Source of the DNA: JAGVIE01 sp964520905
GTDB taxonomy: Bacteria; Bacteroidota; Ignavibacteria; UBA10030; SZUA-254
Reading direction: 5' to 3'
Assembly: GCA_964520905.1 (NCBI GenBank)
Contig: CAZFQL010000014.1
Location: 1 to 64,000 of the forward strand
Length of the DNA stretch: 64,000 nucleotides
Shown here: one piece after another, positions 54,197 through 63,160 of the stretch
How the letters are laid out: the number at the start of each line of letters is the position of its first letter
Position numbering within the stretch: the stretch's first letter is position 1
Notes under the pieces: generated by a model
The model's input: the letters and a program-made list of their open reading frames with translations, nothing else
Told to the model about the DNA's origin: nothing
Database searches by the model: none
Position numbers and translations under genes: made by a program

Positions 54197-55126
54197 CTAT
54201 AGCCGTTCAGCAACTCTCAGTTTTGCGCTTCTTGCGCGCGGATTAACGACAATCTCTTCCTCGGAAGGGATTATCGGTTTCTTAGTTAGTACTTCTAATA
54301 GTGCATTCCTTTGCAGATCAGGAATATATTTATTTCCCGAACTGATTACAGACCTTGATTCGTCTTTAAAAATATCCTTCACAATCCTGTCTTCCAGACT
54401 GTGGTATGAAATAACTGCAATTCTTCCTCCTGTTCGCAACAATTCCACCGAATCGTTTAACGCCTTGCGAAGGTTTTCAAGTTCATTGTTCACTTCGATC
54501 CGAATCGCCTGGAATATTCGAGCCAGGGTTTTATTTAAATATTGTTTTCCGGTCGATGATGATATTATTTCTGCCAGATATTCAGTGCTTTCGATCTGTT
54601 TCTTATCTCGCCTTTCGATTATACGTTTTGCAATCCGGCGGGAATTTCTTTCTTCGCCAAATTTCCAAAATATATCGGCTAACCGGTTTTGGTCGTATGT
54701 GTTGATCACTTTCCATCCATCGATTTGTTGTTCCCGATCCATTCTCATATCGATTCGATTACCTTCTCTAAAGCTAAAGCCACGCTGCGCATCATCAATC
54801 TGATGAGATGATAATCCTAAATCCAATAATAACCCATCTATGCGATTTACGCTAAGGTCATTTAGATGTTGTTTGATATTCGAAAAGTTACCATGGATAA
54901 ATAGAATTCTATCTTTAAATTTTCCCAGTCGGGTTTTTGAAAATGTTATTGCATCAATGTCCATGTCGAACCCGATAAGTTTCCCCTTTGGGGAAATATT
55001 TGTCAGAATCGACTCTGCATGTCCACCGCCACCAAGCGTACCATCAACATAGATACCGTCTGGATTAACTGAAAGATAGCGCGTGACTGTCTCAACAAGG
55101 ACCGGGGTATGATAAAAAATGTCCAT
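54197..55126 (-). CDS. rsmH: 16S rRNA m4C1402 methyltransferase RsmH (MraW)
   Basis: SAM-dependent rRNA methyltransferase. HTPVLVETVTRYL, YVDGTLGGGGHAESIL (SAM site), GLLLDLGLSSHQIDDAQRGFS, IRIEVNNELENL and SYHSLEDRIVK are diagnostic. I take the ATG at 55126 (MDIFYHTPVL) as the start; the frame extends 8 codons upstream. Second gene of the dcw cluster, 47 bp behind mraZ. Confidence 0.97.
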   Translation of the reverse strand: MDIFYHTPVLVETVTRYLSVNPDGIYVDGTLGGGGHAESILTNISPKGKLIGFDMDIDAITFSKTRLGKFKDRILFIHGNFSNIKQHLNDLSVNRIDGLLLDLGLSSHQIDDAQRGFSFREGNRIDMRMDREQQIDGWKVINTYDQNRLADIFWKFGEERNSRRIAKRIIERRDKKQIESTEYLAEIISSSTGKQYLNKTLARIFQAIRIEVNNELENLRKALNDSVELLRTGGRIAVISYHSLEDRIVKDIFKDESRSVISSGNKYIPDLQRNALLEVLTKKPIIPSEEEIVVNPRARSAKLRVAERL

Positions 55127-55172
55127 TCGGACAACATCATCTAACCACAAAGAACAATTGGTAATCGTAGAG

Positions 55173-55613
55173 TCATCGCATTACTTTTGCTGCAATCGTT
55201 TCATACGACTCCGATTGATTGCTCTTATACTCTTCATATATTTGAGGATTCCACAGTTCAATTCTTTCAAGCGCCCCAATAATCCTCACTTCACCTTGAA
55301 TGTTGGCATACTCTCGAAGTTCCTGGGGAATTGAAAGGCGAAATTGCACATCAAACTGTGATTCAACCGCAGGTTCGAGAAACGTGCGAACAAATCTTCG
55401 ATGCTCCGGATCATACGAAGATAAACTGCGCAGATTTGCCTCTATCTTACTCCACTCATCATTAGGATAAACGAATAAACATTTTTCAAAACCGCGTGTA
55501 ATGATGAATGTGACATTAGCTTCAGGAGAAACACACTTGCGCATTTTTGCAGGTAGGCTTACCCTGCCTTTATCGTCAACTGAATATGTGTATGAACCCT
55601 TAAAAGATGACAT
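55173..55613 (-). CDS. mraZ: Transcriptional regulator MraZ
   Basis: AbrB-like DNA-binding repressor of the dcw operon. Two SpoVT/AbrB-type repeats: FKGSYTYSVDDKGRVSLPAKMR and, in the second half, FDVQFRLSIPQELREYANI. The ATG at 55613 (MSSFKGSY) is preferred over one five codons upstream. Two MraZ boxes lie 40-60 bp upstream, so autoregulation is likely. Confidence 0.96.
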   Translation of the reverse strand: MSSFKGSYTYSVDDKGRVSLPAKMRKCVSPEANVTFIITRGFEKCLFVYPNDEWSKIEANLRSLSSYDPEHRRFVRTFLEPAVESQFDVQFRLSIPQELREYANIQGEVRIIGALERIELWNPQIYEEYKSNQSESYETIAAKVMR

Positions 55614-55652
55614 TTTAAATTCTTTCAAAAAACCTTAAAAATTTGCTTCCAA

Positions 55653-55672
55653 TATTCCCCACTTTTCCCCAC
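55653..55672 (-). promoter_or_regulatory. Two tandem MraZ boxes
   Basis: On the mraZ strand, GTGGGGAAAA is followed directly by GTGGGGAATA (55672 down to 55653). TGGGG-type repeats spaced 10 bp apart are the known MraZ operator. They lie between the predicted -10 and the mraZ start, so binding should repress the cluster. Confidence 0.75.
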
Positions 55673-55682
55673 GTGAAGTTTA

Positions 55683-55710
55683 AATTTAGGGATTTTTCAT
55701 TGAAAGTCAA
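55683..55710 (-). promoter_or_regulatory. Putative dcw promoter
   Basis: On the minus strand TTGACT (55710-55705) and TAAATT (55688-55683) are 16 bp apart, just upstream of the MraZ boxes. This is a sigma-70-like prediction only. Confidence 0.45.
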
Positions 55711-55984
55711 GTTAATTCACAAAAAAATCAAGGATTTATGGGTGGGGAAATGTTTTCAACAAGGAAACCTTAAATTTCTTCAATATTCACTGTTTTTTTG
55801 GGGTATGATTTGCTGGTATGTGGCGCTCTTTCCTTGGTTTTTCACAGATTTCTCCACACACATTAGGTATGAGCGTAAAAACGATTTATCTGTTTAATTC
55901 AAAGTTATACCAAACATGTGTAGCCTGAATAAAAAAGTCATGGGCATGTCTGACCGAAAAGAAAAAAGGTGAAGGAAAAGCTTG
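55711..55984. other. Noncoding gap between the methyltransferase operon and dcw promoter
   Basis: AT-rich and without a convincing gene. A short plus-strand frame here has no homology or ribosome site that I can see. A single plus-strand GTGGGGAAA at 55743-55751 resembles a lone MraZ box, facing the other way. Confidence 0.35.
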
Positions 55985-56884
55985 TCAGTGAGTTTTTGTA
56001 GAATTCTCTCTGAGAATTTTTTTAAATGCCGCGATGTGAGCTGGAGTTGTTCCGCAGCACCCCCCAAGAATTTTAATATCGATGTCAATTAGTTCACGAC
56101 TTTGTTCCGCCATATACTCGGGAGTTTCAGGATATATCGAGATGCCATCTTTCAAGATCGGCATCCCAGCATTTGATTGAATAAGAACGGGAAGCGTTGT
56201 ATTTTTTTTGAATTCTTTAGCAATAGTAACCATATTCATAATACCGTTACCGCAATTAGAACCGATAATGTCGGCGCCGGCATTATCAAGTTCACTTGCT
56301 GCCTGTTCGATTGTTGAACCCATGATAGTAAAAAATCCTCTCGGTGTTACATCGAATGTCATTGTCGCGCAAACAGGTATCGTTGATGAAATGGATCGCG
56401 CCGCCTTGACTGCAAGTACAGCTTCCGCGATGTCGGTCATTGTCTCTATGCAAATCATATCAACACCTTCCGCGAGAAGCGCTTTCATTTGCCGTTGATA
56501 TGTTTCAAAAATTTGTTCGGGTTTCGTATCTCCGAACGGTTCCAATAATTTTCCTGTAGGACCGCATGAAGCTGAAACATACGCTTCATCTCTTACAATT
56601 TTCCTTACTGCTTGCACTGCCCGGGCATTTATTTCTTCCGTCTTATTGTCAAGCGAGTACATCGCAAGCTTGATCGGTGAACCGCCAAATGTATTCGTCT
56701 GAATTATCTCGGCTCCCGCATGAAGATAGAGCAGAGCAATTTCTTCCAAGATTTCTGATCGATCGAGATTTATTCTTTCAGGGCATTCGCCTGGGTTCAG
56801 CCCATGCATGAAAAGCATTGTGCCTATTGCGCCATCGGCAATGAGTAGTCCGGGTTTTGTCAAACGTTCGGTTAAAGACTGCAT
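55985..56884 (-). CDS. Homocysteine S-methyltransferase family protein
   Basis: A 299-residue TIM-barrel protein equal to the N-terminal module of MetH. Zn ligands C211 (GSNCGNG), C276 and C277 (LGGCCGTTP) are intact, as are ADGAIGTML and IIQTNTFGG. It should accept a methyl group for homocysteine. Its ATG overlaps the stop of the corrinoid protein gene (TGATG), so the pair is translated together and the corrinoid protein is its likely donor. Last gene of the four-gene operon. Confidence 0.92.
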   Translation of the reverse strand: MQSLTERLTKPGLLIADGAIGTMLFMHGLNPGECPERINLDRSEILEEIALLYLHAGAEIIQTNTFGGSPIKLAMYSLDNKTEEINARAVQAVRKIVRDEAYVSASCGPTGKLLEPFGDTKPEQIFETYQRQMKALLAEGVDMICIETMTDIAEAVLAVKAARSISSTIPVCATMTFDVTPRGFFTIMGSTIEQAASELDNAGADIIGSNCGNGIMNMVTIAKEFKKNTTLPVLIQSNAGMPILKDGISIYPETPEYMAEQSRELIDIDIKILGGCCGTTPAHIAAFKKILRENSTKTH

Positions 56885-57522
56885 CAGAATATTCCTACAA
56901 AACGTTTAACCGTTTCTACCGCACTGACGCCATCGAAACAATATGCGTCTGCACCGATTTCTTTTGCATACTCCGATGAAAGCGGCGCACCTCCAACAAT
57001 GAATCTCTTTTTACCGTATAGTCCGCGCTCGCGAGCAAGCTCTACTACTTTCTTCATCACAGGCATTGTTGTTGTAAGAAGCGCCGACATCCCGATTACA
57101 TCGACATTTTCTTTCTCTGCGGTATCGATAAATTTTTGCGGTGGCACATCGCTTCCTAAATCTATTACTTCAAAACCCGCCCCTCTAAGCATAATAGCGA
57201 CAAGATTTTTTCCGATATCATGCAGATCGCCCTGGACGGATCCAATAATAACTTTTCCCATCGTTGGGATTCCTTCTTTAAGAAGTAGCGGTTTCAGCAA
57301 ATCCATTCCGGCATACATCGCTTTTGCGGCAAGCAAGACATCCGGCAGGAAAATTTCATGCGCCTTGAATTTTTCTCCGATAACAGACATGCCGGCAATG
57401 AGGCCATTATCGAGTATCGTTTTAATATCAATATTTTCATCGATTGCTTGTCGAGTAAGCTCGGCAACATTCTTCGGGTTGCCCTGCTGAAGTTGTTCAG
57501 AAAGTTCTTGTATAATATTCAT
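56884..57522 (-). CDS. Methyltransferase corrinoid protein (MtbC/MtaC family)
   Basis: A 212-residue two-domain corrinoid shuttle: helical cap (about 1-88) and a Rossmann B12-binding domain with GDLHDIGKN, His101 as the cobalt ligand, then VIGMSALLTTTM and VGGAPLSSEYA. Such proteins carry a methyl group between a substrate-specific methyltransferase (here the MttB homologue) and a second enzyme (here the homocysteine methyltransferase). 52 bp behind the reactivation-type gene. Confidence 0.93.
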   Translation of the reverse strand: MNIIQELSEQLQQGNPKNVAELTRQAIDENIDIKTILDNGLIAGMSVIGEKFKAHEIFLPDVLLAAKAMYAGMDLLKPLLLKEGIPTMGKVIIGSVQGDLHDIGKNLVAIMLRGAGFEVIDLGSDVPPQKFIDTAEKENVDVIGMSALLTTTMPVMKKVVELARERGLYGKKRFIVGGAPLSSEYAKEIGADAYCFDGVSAVETVKRFVGIF

Positions 57523-57574
57523 ATTGACTCCAAAGTCTTTACCGTTTTATGTTTCATATTGCATGAATTTTTAA

Positions 57575-58291
57575 TCATCCATCTATCACCGCCTTAATTC
57601 TATCTCTACACGTATGAGTTGTACAATCTTTGCAGAATGAAAATGTGTCATTGAATTCAAAAATTCCTTTTTGGCCGGAGATGATAATACCGCTGATAGA
57701 TTTTAAAGGTTTCATAAGAAAACTCGAGTTCAGTTCAATATCGATATCTTCAGGGCGAAGTGTTTTAAATATTTTTTTTTGAGCGCTCATATGCCATCCA
57801 CAGTACCCCGGGCTGAAACGTAAAATACCATTTTTATTATTAAAACGGCCGATTTTTCCCAAATGCTTCTCATAGAAATTTTCAACCCATTGAGCCGTTA
57901 ACTCTGCGCCTTCCGATGCCGCCGCATCTAACATGGAACCGAGAGCGAGGTCATTTCTCTCAAACAGCTTAGAAATCTCGGCGCAAATACTCTCTTCAAT
58001 GGTTATTGCAAAGAGGGCAAGATCATCGGATAATTTATAAATAGGTTCGACTGGAGAATCTGTCGCATTTTTACCATCCCCGACATAAACATCATCGAAA
58101 TCGTGCTTGGAAATTTCCATAATAATTCCGATCGGTAGTGCGTGTCGTCGAAAGAGCAAGATCGCTTCCTGTGCAAGATCAGATGTTCGCTGATCCGGTT
58201 TTAAATGCAGTGGAATACCCTGAGCCGCTAAAACTGATCCGATCGGCGGGATAACTTCATCAACGGAAATATTGAAAATCTTTCGCATCAA
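57575..58291 (-). CDS. Cobalamin-reactivation-like protein (MetH activation-domain family)
   Basis: 238 residues related to the AdoMet reactivation domain of methionine synthase, seen in RFSPGYCGWHMSAQKKIF, which corresponds to the Pro-Gly-Tyr loop of that domain. The C-terminus has C220, C223 and C228 (CKDCTTHTC), which may hold a metal or Fe-S centre. It probably binds or reactivates the corrinoid of the neighbouring protein. It shares an ATGA junction with the MttB-family gene upstream. Exact role is inferred. Confidence 0.8.
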   Translation of the reverse strand: MMRKIFNISVDEVIPPIGSVLAAQGIPLHLKPDQRTSDLAQEAILLFRRHALPIGIIMEISKHDFDDVYVGDGKNATDSPVEPIYKLSDDLALFAITIEESICAEISKLFERNDLALGSMLDAAASEGAELTAQWVENFYEKHLGKIGRFNNKNGILRFSPGYCGWHMSAQKKIFKTLRPEDIDIELNSSFLMKPLKSISGIIISGQKGIFEFNDTFSFCKDCTTHTCRDRIKAVIDG

Positions 58292-59745
58292 TTTATCTGA
58301 GGCAATTTCGACATTCCGTATTTCTGAGCTTCCTTTTCCATCAATTGGGTTAATTCCTTTTTAATATCATCCCCAAGAAGTGTCGGGTGCCATTGCTTAA
58401 TCATCTTATCTATTTCATTAGCCGCCCGCTCACTAATTGTTGTGCTTCCCTCCTCTTCCCACCTGGATCTGTTCGCCCTGCTTAGAACTTTTCCCGGATA
58501 ATATTCTTCGCCCTTGAGATATTTTAAAGTGTGGTCGGATATCAGCAGGTGTTTTTCCTTTAACAGCTCTTCGAAAATCGGTTGCGACGGAAAATCTTCT
58601 TTAGGTTCTATTCCCTTAATCATTTGCAGGGTCATGCCGCATATTTCATTGTCCACCACCAACTTTTCTAGACTGAAACAGCTTTCAAAGTCGAGCATAC
58701 CAGGACCGGAGATATTATTAATACCGGCAAGCGCCGCGAGTGTTGCGCCCATCGATGATTCAAGACCAGCCTGTGCGTCAAGGTGTTTAGCATCGCTTAG
58801 ACCGATGTAGGCTTGAGTGGGCAATCTGAGGTATTTTCCAATTTCGTTGTATGCACAATCAATCATCATGGTCGAGATGGAACCCATTGGTGTCGTTTCA
58901 TAACGGACATCAAAAAAAGCGGGTGATCCGCCGTATAGAATCGGTGTTCCGGGGTTAACTATCTGGCTCATCACTAAGCCGCTGAGTGTTTCCGCCGTAT
59001 GCTGAATAAGTGTGCCTACAAGAGTCACCGGCGACATGAAACCGGAAAGCGGCATTGAAATATATTCGACAGGTATTGAATATTTTGCACAGTCGATCAG
59101 GTTTTGGGATGTAACATCACTCCATTTAAGCGGCGAAGTTGGACAACATGAGAAAATTGTGAGCGGTTTTGCAGCCAGGTTTTCGATAGAACCGCGAATG
59201 GCAACTTGTAAATCTTTCATCACCTCGAACGCTTCTATCGTGAAAGCTCCGGTCACGACAGGTTTCTCGCAGAATAGAAGACTGACATACAATCGATAAC
59301 TGTCGGATATCTTTTCATGTACATCGGCTGGTACCATCGCGGTGGATTGTGAAGCGAAGTTGTTCATTTTACACATAAGCTTTACATATTGTGTGTAATC
59401 GTTCGCCAATGGTCTTCTGATCTTATTCGTTTTACCGTCAAGTATATATATTGCGGTGGAGCCGGGCGTATAGTTTACGTTGAATCCCGATAGATCGACA
59501 GCCTGATTTCCTAAAACATCATAAAGTTTAAAAGAGTGCGGCGAGGAAGCGAGAGCTTTGTCAATAATCGATTGTGTGAAGAAGACGCGATTTGTATTTT
59601 TATCGATCGTTGCACCATGATCTGCAAGCAGCGAAAGCATCGTATTGTTGTGAATCTCAATGCCAAGTTTGCACATTATATGCCTTCCTTCGGAGATAAT
59701 TTTCTCGATCAATTCATCTCCAAGAAATCGGATAGTAGGTCTCAC
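58288..59745 (-). CDS. MttB-family (trimethylamine methyltransferase-like) protein, non-pyrrolysine
   Basis: 485 residues of the MttB superfamily: a helical N-terminus (KLGIEIHNNTMLSLLADHGA), then the TIM barrel (NYTPGSTAIYILDG, CCPTSPLKW, YGGSPAFFDVRY, GLSDAKHLDAQAGLESSMGA). There is no in-frame UAG, so it belongs to the non-Pyl members, some of which demethylate glycine betaine or related quaternary amines. The substrate here is not shown. GTG start behind AAAGGAA. First gene of the operon, and it should methylate the corrinoid protein two genes downstream. Confidence 0.9.
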   Translation of the reverse strand: MRPTIRFLGDELIEKIISEGRHIMCKLGIEIHNNTMLSLLADHGATIDKNTNRVFFTQSIIDKALASSPHSFKLYDVLGNQAVDLSGFNVNYTPGSTAIYILDGKTNKIRRPLANDYTQYVKLMCKMNNFASQSTAMVPADVHEKISDSYRLYVSLLFCEKPVVTGAFTIEAFEVMKDLQVAIRGSIENLAAKPLTIFSCCPTSPLKWSDVTSQNLIDCAKYSIPVEYISMPLSGFMSPVTLVGTLIQHTAETLSGLVMSQIVNPGTPILYGGSPAFFDVRYETTPMGSISTMMIDCAYNEIGKYLRLPTQAYIGLSDAKHLDAQAGLESSMGATLAALAGINNISGPGMLDFESCFSLEKLVVDNEICGMTLQMIKGIEPKEDFPSQPIFEELLKEKHLLISDHTLKYLKGEEYYPGKVLSRANRSRWEEEGSTTISERAANEIDKMIKQWHPTLLGDDIKKELTQLMEKEAQKYGMSKLPQIN

Positions 59746-60053
59746 AATAAATTCCTTTCGTCTAAAATCTTCGCGGGTATTCTTTCTGAATGCCTGAATA
59801 ATATCTGAATAATTAATTTCTCTTTCAACAAATGGATCAAAAAATACCGTTTTAGCTGAAAAACAGACTTTTATGCATGATTTTGAAGTGTCGTTTCATA
59901 GAAAAAATAATTGGTGAGATTCATTATTATAAGTTATATTTAGAACCAAGACAACATCAATAAATTTTTACGCAGTTCGTTCAGATGTAATTGATTGTTT
60001 CCAGTGTCATCTTGCTTGGCATCATGAATGGATTGTAACGGATTAATACGAAG
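59746..60053. other. Divergent promoter region
   Basis: 308 bp between the methyltransferase operon and the sugar-kinase operon, which point away from each other. It is AT-rich and holds no gene or hairpin that I can support; no riboswitch-like structure was recognised. Confidence 0.4.
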
Positions 60054-61160
60054 TTGAAAAGCTCAATCATAAATGGAATAAAAATTTCTACCCCGGGCAG
60101 AATTTGTCTGTTTGGAGAGCATCAGGATTATCTGAATCTCCCGGTAATCTCATGCGCTATCTCGCTTCGAATCTCAGTAAGTGGCAGCCACCGGAAAGAT
60201 TCGATCGTACATATTGAATTACCGGATATAGGCACCAGCGACGAATTTTCTCTTGACGGTTCACTTGCCTATCGTACTGAACGTGATTATCTCAGAAGCG
60301 CAATGAATGTTATGCGCCGCGCCGGATTCACGTTCTCACTTGGATTCGATTGCATAATTCGAGGAACGATTCCTCTCAATTCCGGAACTTCAAGTTCTTC
60401 GGCGCTTGTTGTCGGCTGGATAAATTTTCTCGCAAGAATGAGTGATCAAAAGACAGAATTATCACCCGAAGAAATTGCCCGACTCGCCCATCAGGCTGAA
60501 GTATTGGAATTCGGCGAGCCGGGCGGAATGATGGATCAATATTCCACTTCTTTAGGCGGAGCGCTTTTTGTTGAATTCTATCCTAAGCATGCAATCCAGC
60601 GGCTTCCGTCTCAACTGAAATCGTTCGTGCTGGGAGATTCATTAGAACAGAAAAATACCAAACTCGTTCTTTCACATGTGAAGAATCGGGTGCTGGATAT
60701 CGTCAAGCAGATCAGCCGCAATCACCGTGGATTTTCCCTGCATACTATTTCTCTTGCTAACATCGATTGGTATCTCAGGAACTTGGATAATGAACAGCGC
60801 GACTTACTTGTAGGTACAATCCATAATCGCGATATCACACTTGAGGCAATCAAGTTGTTTGTACAGCCTAAATTTGACGATCATAAATTCGGCGAATTAT
60901 TGAACCAACATCAATCTATACTCCGCGATATTCTGAAAATATCTACTCCGAAAATTAACCGAATGCTCGATGCCGCGATGAATGCCGGCGCTTACGGTGG
61001 AAAAATCAACGGCTCCGGCGGCGGCGGCTGCATGTTTGCTTATTCACCGGATAATTCGGAATCTGTCGCTGAAGCCATAAATCGAGCCGGTGGAAAAGCG
61101 CACATCGTTTACATAGATGGCGGTACACGAATAGAACATGCGGAGAGAACGCATGAATGA
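60054..61160 (+). CDS. GHMP-family sugar kinase (galactokinase-like)
   Basis: 368 residues. STPGRICLFGEHQDYLNLPV is the sugar-binding N-terminal signature, PLNSGTSSSSALVVGW the ATP loop, GGMMDQYSTSLGGALF the active-site Asp region and GGKINGSGGGGCMFAY the third GHMP motif. It should make a sugar 1-phosphate; galactose is suggested by the GLFGEHxDY pattern but not proved. It starts with TTG, and the in-frame stop at 60036 limits extension. It overlaps the nucleotidyltransferase gene by 8 nt, so the kinase product is probably activated next. Confidence 0.88.
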   Translation: MKSSIINGIKISTPGRICLFGEHQDYLNLPVISCAISLRISVSGSHRKDSIVHIELPDIGTSDEFSLDGSLAYRTERDYLRSAMNVMRRAGFTFSLGFDCIIRGTIPLNSGTSSSSALVVGWINFLARMSDQKTELSPEEIARLAHQAEVLEFGEPGGMMDQYSTSLGGALFVEFYPKHAIQRLPSQLKSFVLGDSLEQKNTKLVLSHVKNRVLDIVKQISRNHRGFSLHTISLANIDWYLRNLDNEQRDLLVGTIHNRDITLEAIKLFVQPKFDDHKFGELLNQHQSILRDILKISTPKINRMLDAAMNAGAYGGKINGSGGGGCMFAYSPDNSESVAEAINRAGGKAHIVYIDGGTRIEHAERTHE

Positions 61161-62022
61161 TCCCAATATTGTTATCCTCGCCGGCGGGGTTTCTTCCCGC
61201 ATGAGAAATATTCCTTCAGCATCTGCCGGACTCGATCCGATCTTGCTTAAAGAAACACGACAAAAATCTAAGTCAATGTTAGGCGTTGGAAGAGGAACTC
61301 GTCCGTTTATGGATTACATCCTCTATAACATACGGGAAGCCGGATACAAGAATGTGGTTATTGTCGTCGGAGATAAAGATACTTCTATCAGAGATTTTTA
61401 CAACCTGCATGGCGGGGCAAAACAATTCAGTGAATTAAATATCGATTACGTGACACAAATAATTCCCGATGGAAGAACGAAACCGCTCGGCACCGCCGAT
61501 GCACTGCTCACAGTGCTGCTATCAAAGCCGGGTTGGAGAGGGAAATCATTTACGGTATGCAATAGTGATAATCTCTATTCGGTTAAAGCTCTAAGATTAC
61601 TTCTTCTTGATGCACACAAAAACTCAATGATCGATTATGACAGGTCGGGACTGCAATTCGATCACTCGCGCATCGAAGCATTTGCGGTTCTTCAAAAGGA
61701 CGAAAACGGATTCCTGGTCGATCTTATCGAGAAACCTACTGCCGCCGATATTACTCAGATAAAGGATGATGCCGGGCGAATCGGCGTGAGTATGAATATT
61801 TTCAGGCTCTCCTACGATATGATATTCCCTTATCTCAATGCTATTCCCCTGCACCCAATGCGAGATGAAAAAGAGTTACCGCTCGCAGTGAAAACAATGG
61901 TCGAGAAATGTCCGAAATGCATGATGACCATTCCGATATCGGAACACGTTATTGATTTGACCCATCAGTCCGACATAAATCAAGTAAAAGAATATTTAGA
62001 AAAAGAATTCCCTAATTTTTAA
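61153..62022 (+). CDS. Sugar nucleotidyltransferase
   Basis: A Rossmann-like NTP transferase. IVILAGGVSSRMRNIP is the nucleotide loop, with an insertion before KSMLGVGRGTRPFMDYIL; KPLGTADALLTVL and VCNSDNLYS (metal Asp) follow. The ATG at 61153 (MNDPNIVIL) is taken over one five codons upstream. It is coupled to the GHMP kinase, giving a two-step salvage from free sugar to NDP-sugar. Base and sugar specificity are unknown. Confidence 0.88.
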   Translation: MNDPNIVILAGGVSSRMRNIPSASAGLDPILLKETRQKSKSMLGVGRGTRPFMDYILYNIREAGYKNVVIVVGDKDTSIRDFYNLHGGAKQFSELNIDYVTQIIPDGRTKPLGTADALLTVLLSKPGWRGKSFTVCNSDNLYSVKALRLLLLDAHKNSMIDYDRSGLQFDHSRIEAFAVLQKDENGFLVDLIEKPTAADITQIKDDAGRIGVSMNIFRLSYDMIFPYLNAIPLHPMRDEKELPLAVKTMVEKCPKCMMTIPISEHVIDLTHQSDINQVKEYLEKEFPNF

Positions 62023-62050
62023 TTGTTATGTTTGTGAATATGGAGTAAAT

Positions 62051-63052
62051 ATGAAATACTTTAGTTCCATTATCCTGATAGTTGCGGTAGTTTTTGTGCA
62101 AACCGTTCATGCTCAAACACGAGAAGTAACCGATTTTGTCTTTTTAAAAAACGGTACTTCTGTTGTAGGTAAAATTACATCCTACATTCCGGACTCTCTT
62201 GTCAGTATAAGAACGGGAGGCGGAAGTGTTTATACTTTTAACCGTTCTCAGATTGAAAAAATACTAATGGACAATAAAACAATTTTCATGAACAAGCAGT
62301 TGCCGTTAGCGGCTCCCCAAACTAAACCAGAATCCTTACAAATAAATATTAACAAATATGCACCGCTGAAACAAACCCTGCAATCGCCTACACCCCTCAA
62401 ACAAAGTATTAAACCAATTACTCCATCATTGGCAGAGATATATTTAGAACAATTAGCATCAAAGAGTAAACAACTGCGTATTACGGAAGGTATTATTTAT
62501 ACCTCTATGGGTGTAACATTATTGATATCAGCACAGCCTGTTACACGAGATCTCTCTGGTGAGGGTGCAGATGTACTTAAGGGTTTTCTTTATGGTTCTG
62601 GTGCTGCTATGTGTGGAATTGGTGTGTGGCAGATGTTAGCTCAAAGTGATATTGAAGATGAATATGCCAGCGTAGTCTTAATCACTGATAATAAAGAAAG
62701 AAATAATTTAGCGCGTGATAAAATGCAACTCCTATCTGAAAAAAATTATGGTGCTACATTTACGTTGGTATGGTGGGGGCTTTCGTCAACTTATTTTTTT
62801 GTTGGGAAACCTTTGAAAATTTATGAAAGTAGAGAGATTGGCTGGTCGATAAAAACATTTAAAAAAGACAGCCCCTATAATTATGTAGTCGGCAGTCTCT
62901 TAGGAATATTAGCAATATCCAAGCTTATAATCTCGCAAGAGGATGTCATAGATCGATATGAAGAAGCTAAAGGAACAGGTCGTGATGTTGGAATACATCT
63001 CCAATTGATGAGAGAAAATGGTATCGGACTACGAGTGCAATATAATTTTTGA
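62051..63052 (+). CDS. Exported protein of unknown function
   Basis: Signal peptide MKYFSSIILIVAVVFVQTVHAQ. A short beta domain at about residues 27-78 (FLKNGTSVVGKITSYIPDS, VYTFNRSQIEKIL) looks like a small barrel. A Pro/Gln-rich linker and a region with several moderately hydrophobic helices (ITEGIIYTSMGVTLLIS, FLYGSGAAMCGIGVWQML, YNYVVGSLLGILAISKLI) follow. The final QYNF is like the last strand of an outer-membrane protein. No family recognised. It lies 28 bp behind the nucleotidyltransferase. Confidence 0.75.
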   Translation: MKYFSSIILIVAVVFVQTVHAQTREVTDFVFLKNGTSVVGKITSYIPDSLVSIRTGGGSVYTFNRSQIEKILMDNKTIFMNKQLPLAAPQTKPESLQININKYAPLKQTLQSPTPLKQSIKPITPSLAEIYLEQLASKSKQLRITEGIIYTSMGVTLLISAQPVTRDLSGEGADVLKGFLYGSGAAMCGIGVWQMLAQSDIEDEYASVVLITDNKERNNLARDKMQLLSEKNYGATFTLVWWGLSSTYFFVGKPLKIYESREIGWSIKTFKKDSPYNYVVGSLLGILAISKLIISQEDVIDRYEEAKGTGRDVGIHLQLMRENGIGLRVQYNF

Positions 63053-63160
63053 CATGCATTGTTGTTACGAATCGTTTTTTTAGATAGCGTGTAAAATAAT
63101 CCTGTTGTTTGCAGAGGCAGTAATGAAATATTTTACAACATATTAATTATGAGGTATATC

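Noticed and set aside
55643..55897. 84-codon plus-strand frame upstream of mraZ
   Set aside because: It covers the predicted dcw promoter and MraZ boxes and has no recognisable protein features.
58288..59745. Pyrrolysine-containing trimethylamine methyltransferase
   Set aside because: The frame has no internal UAG; it is a full-length non-Pyl member of the superfamily.
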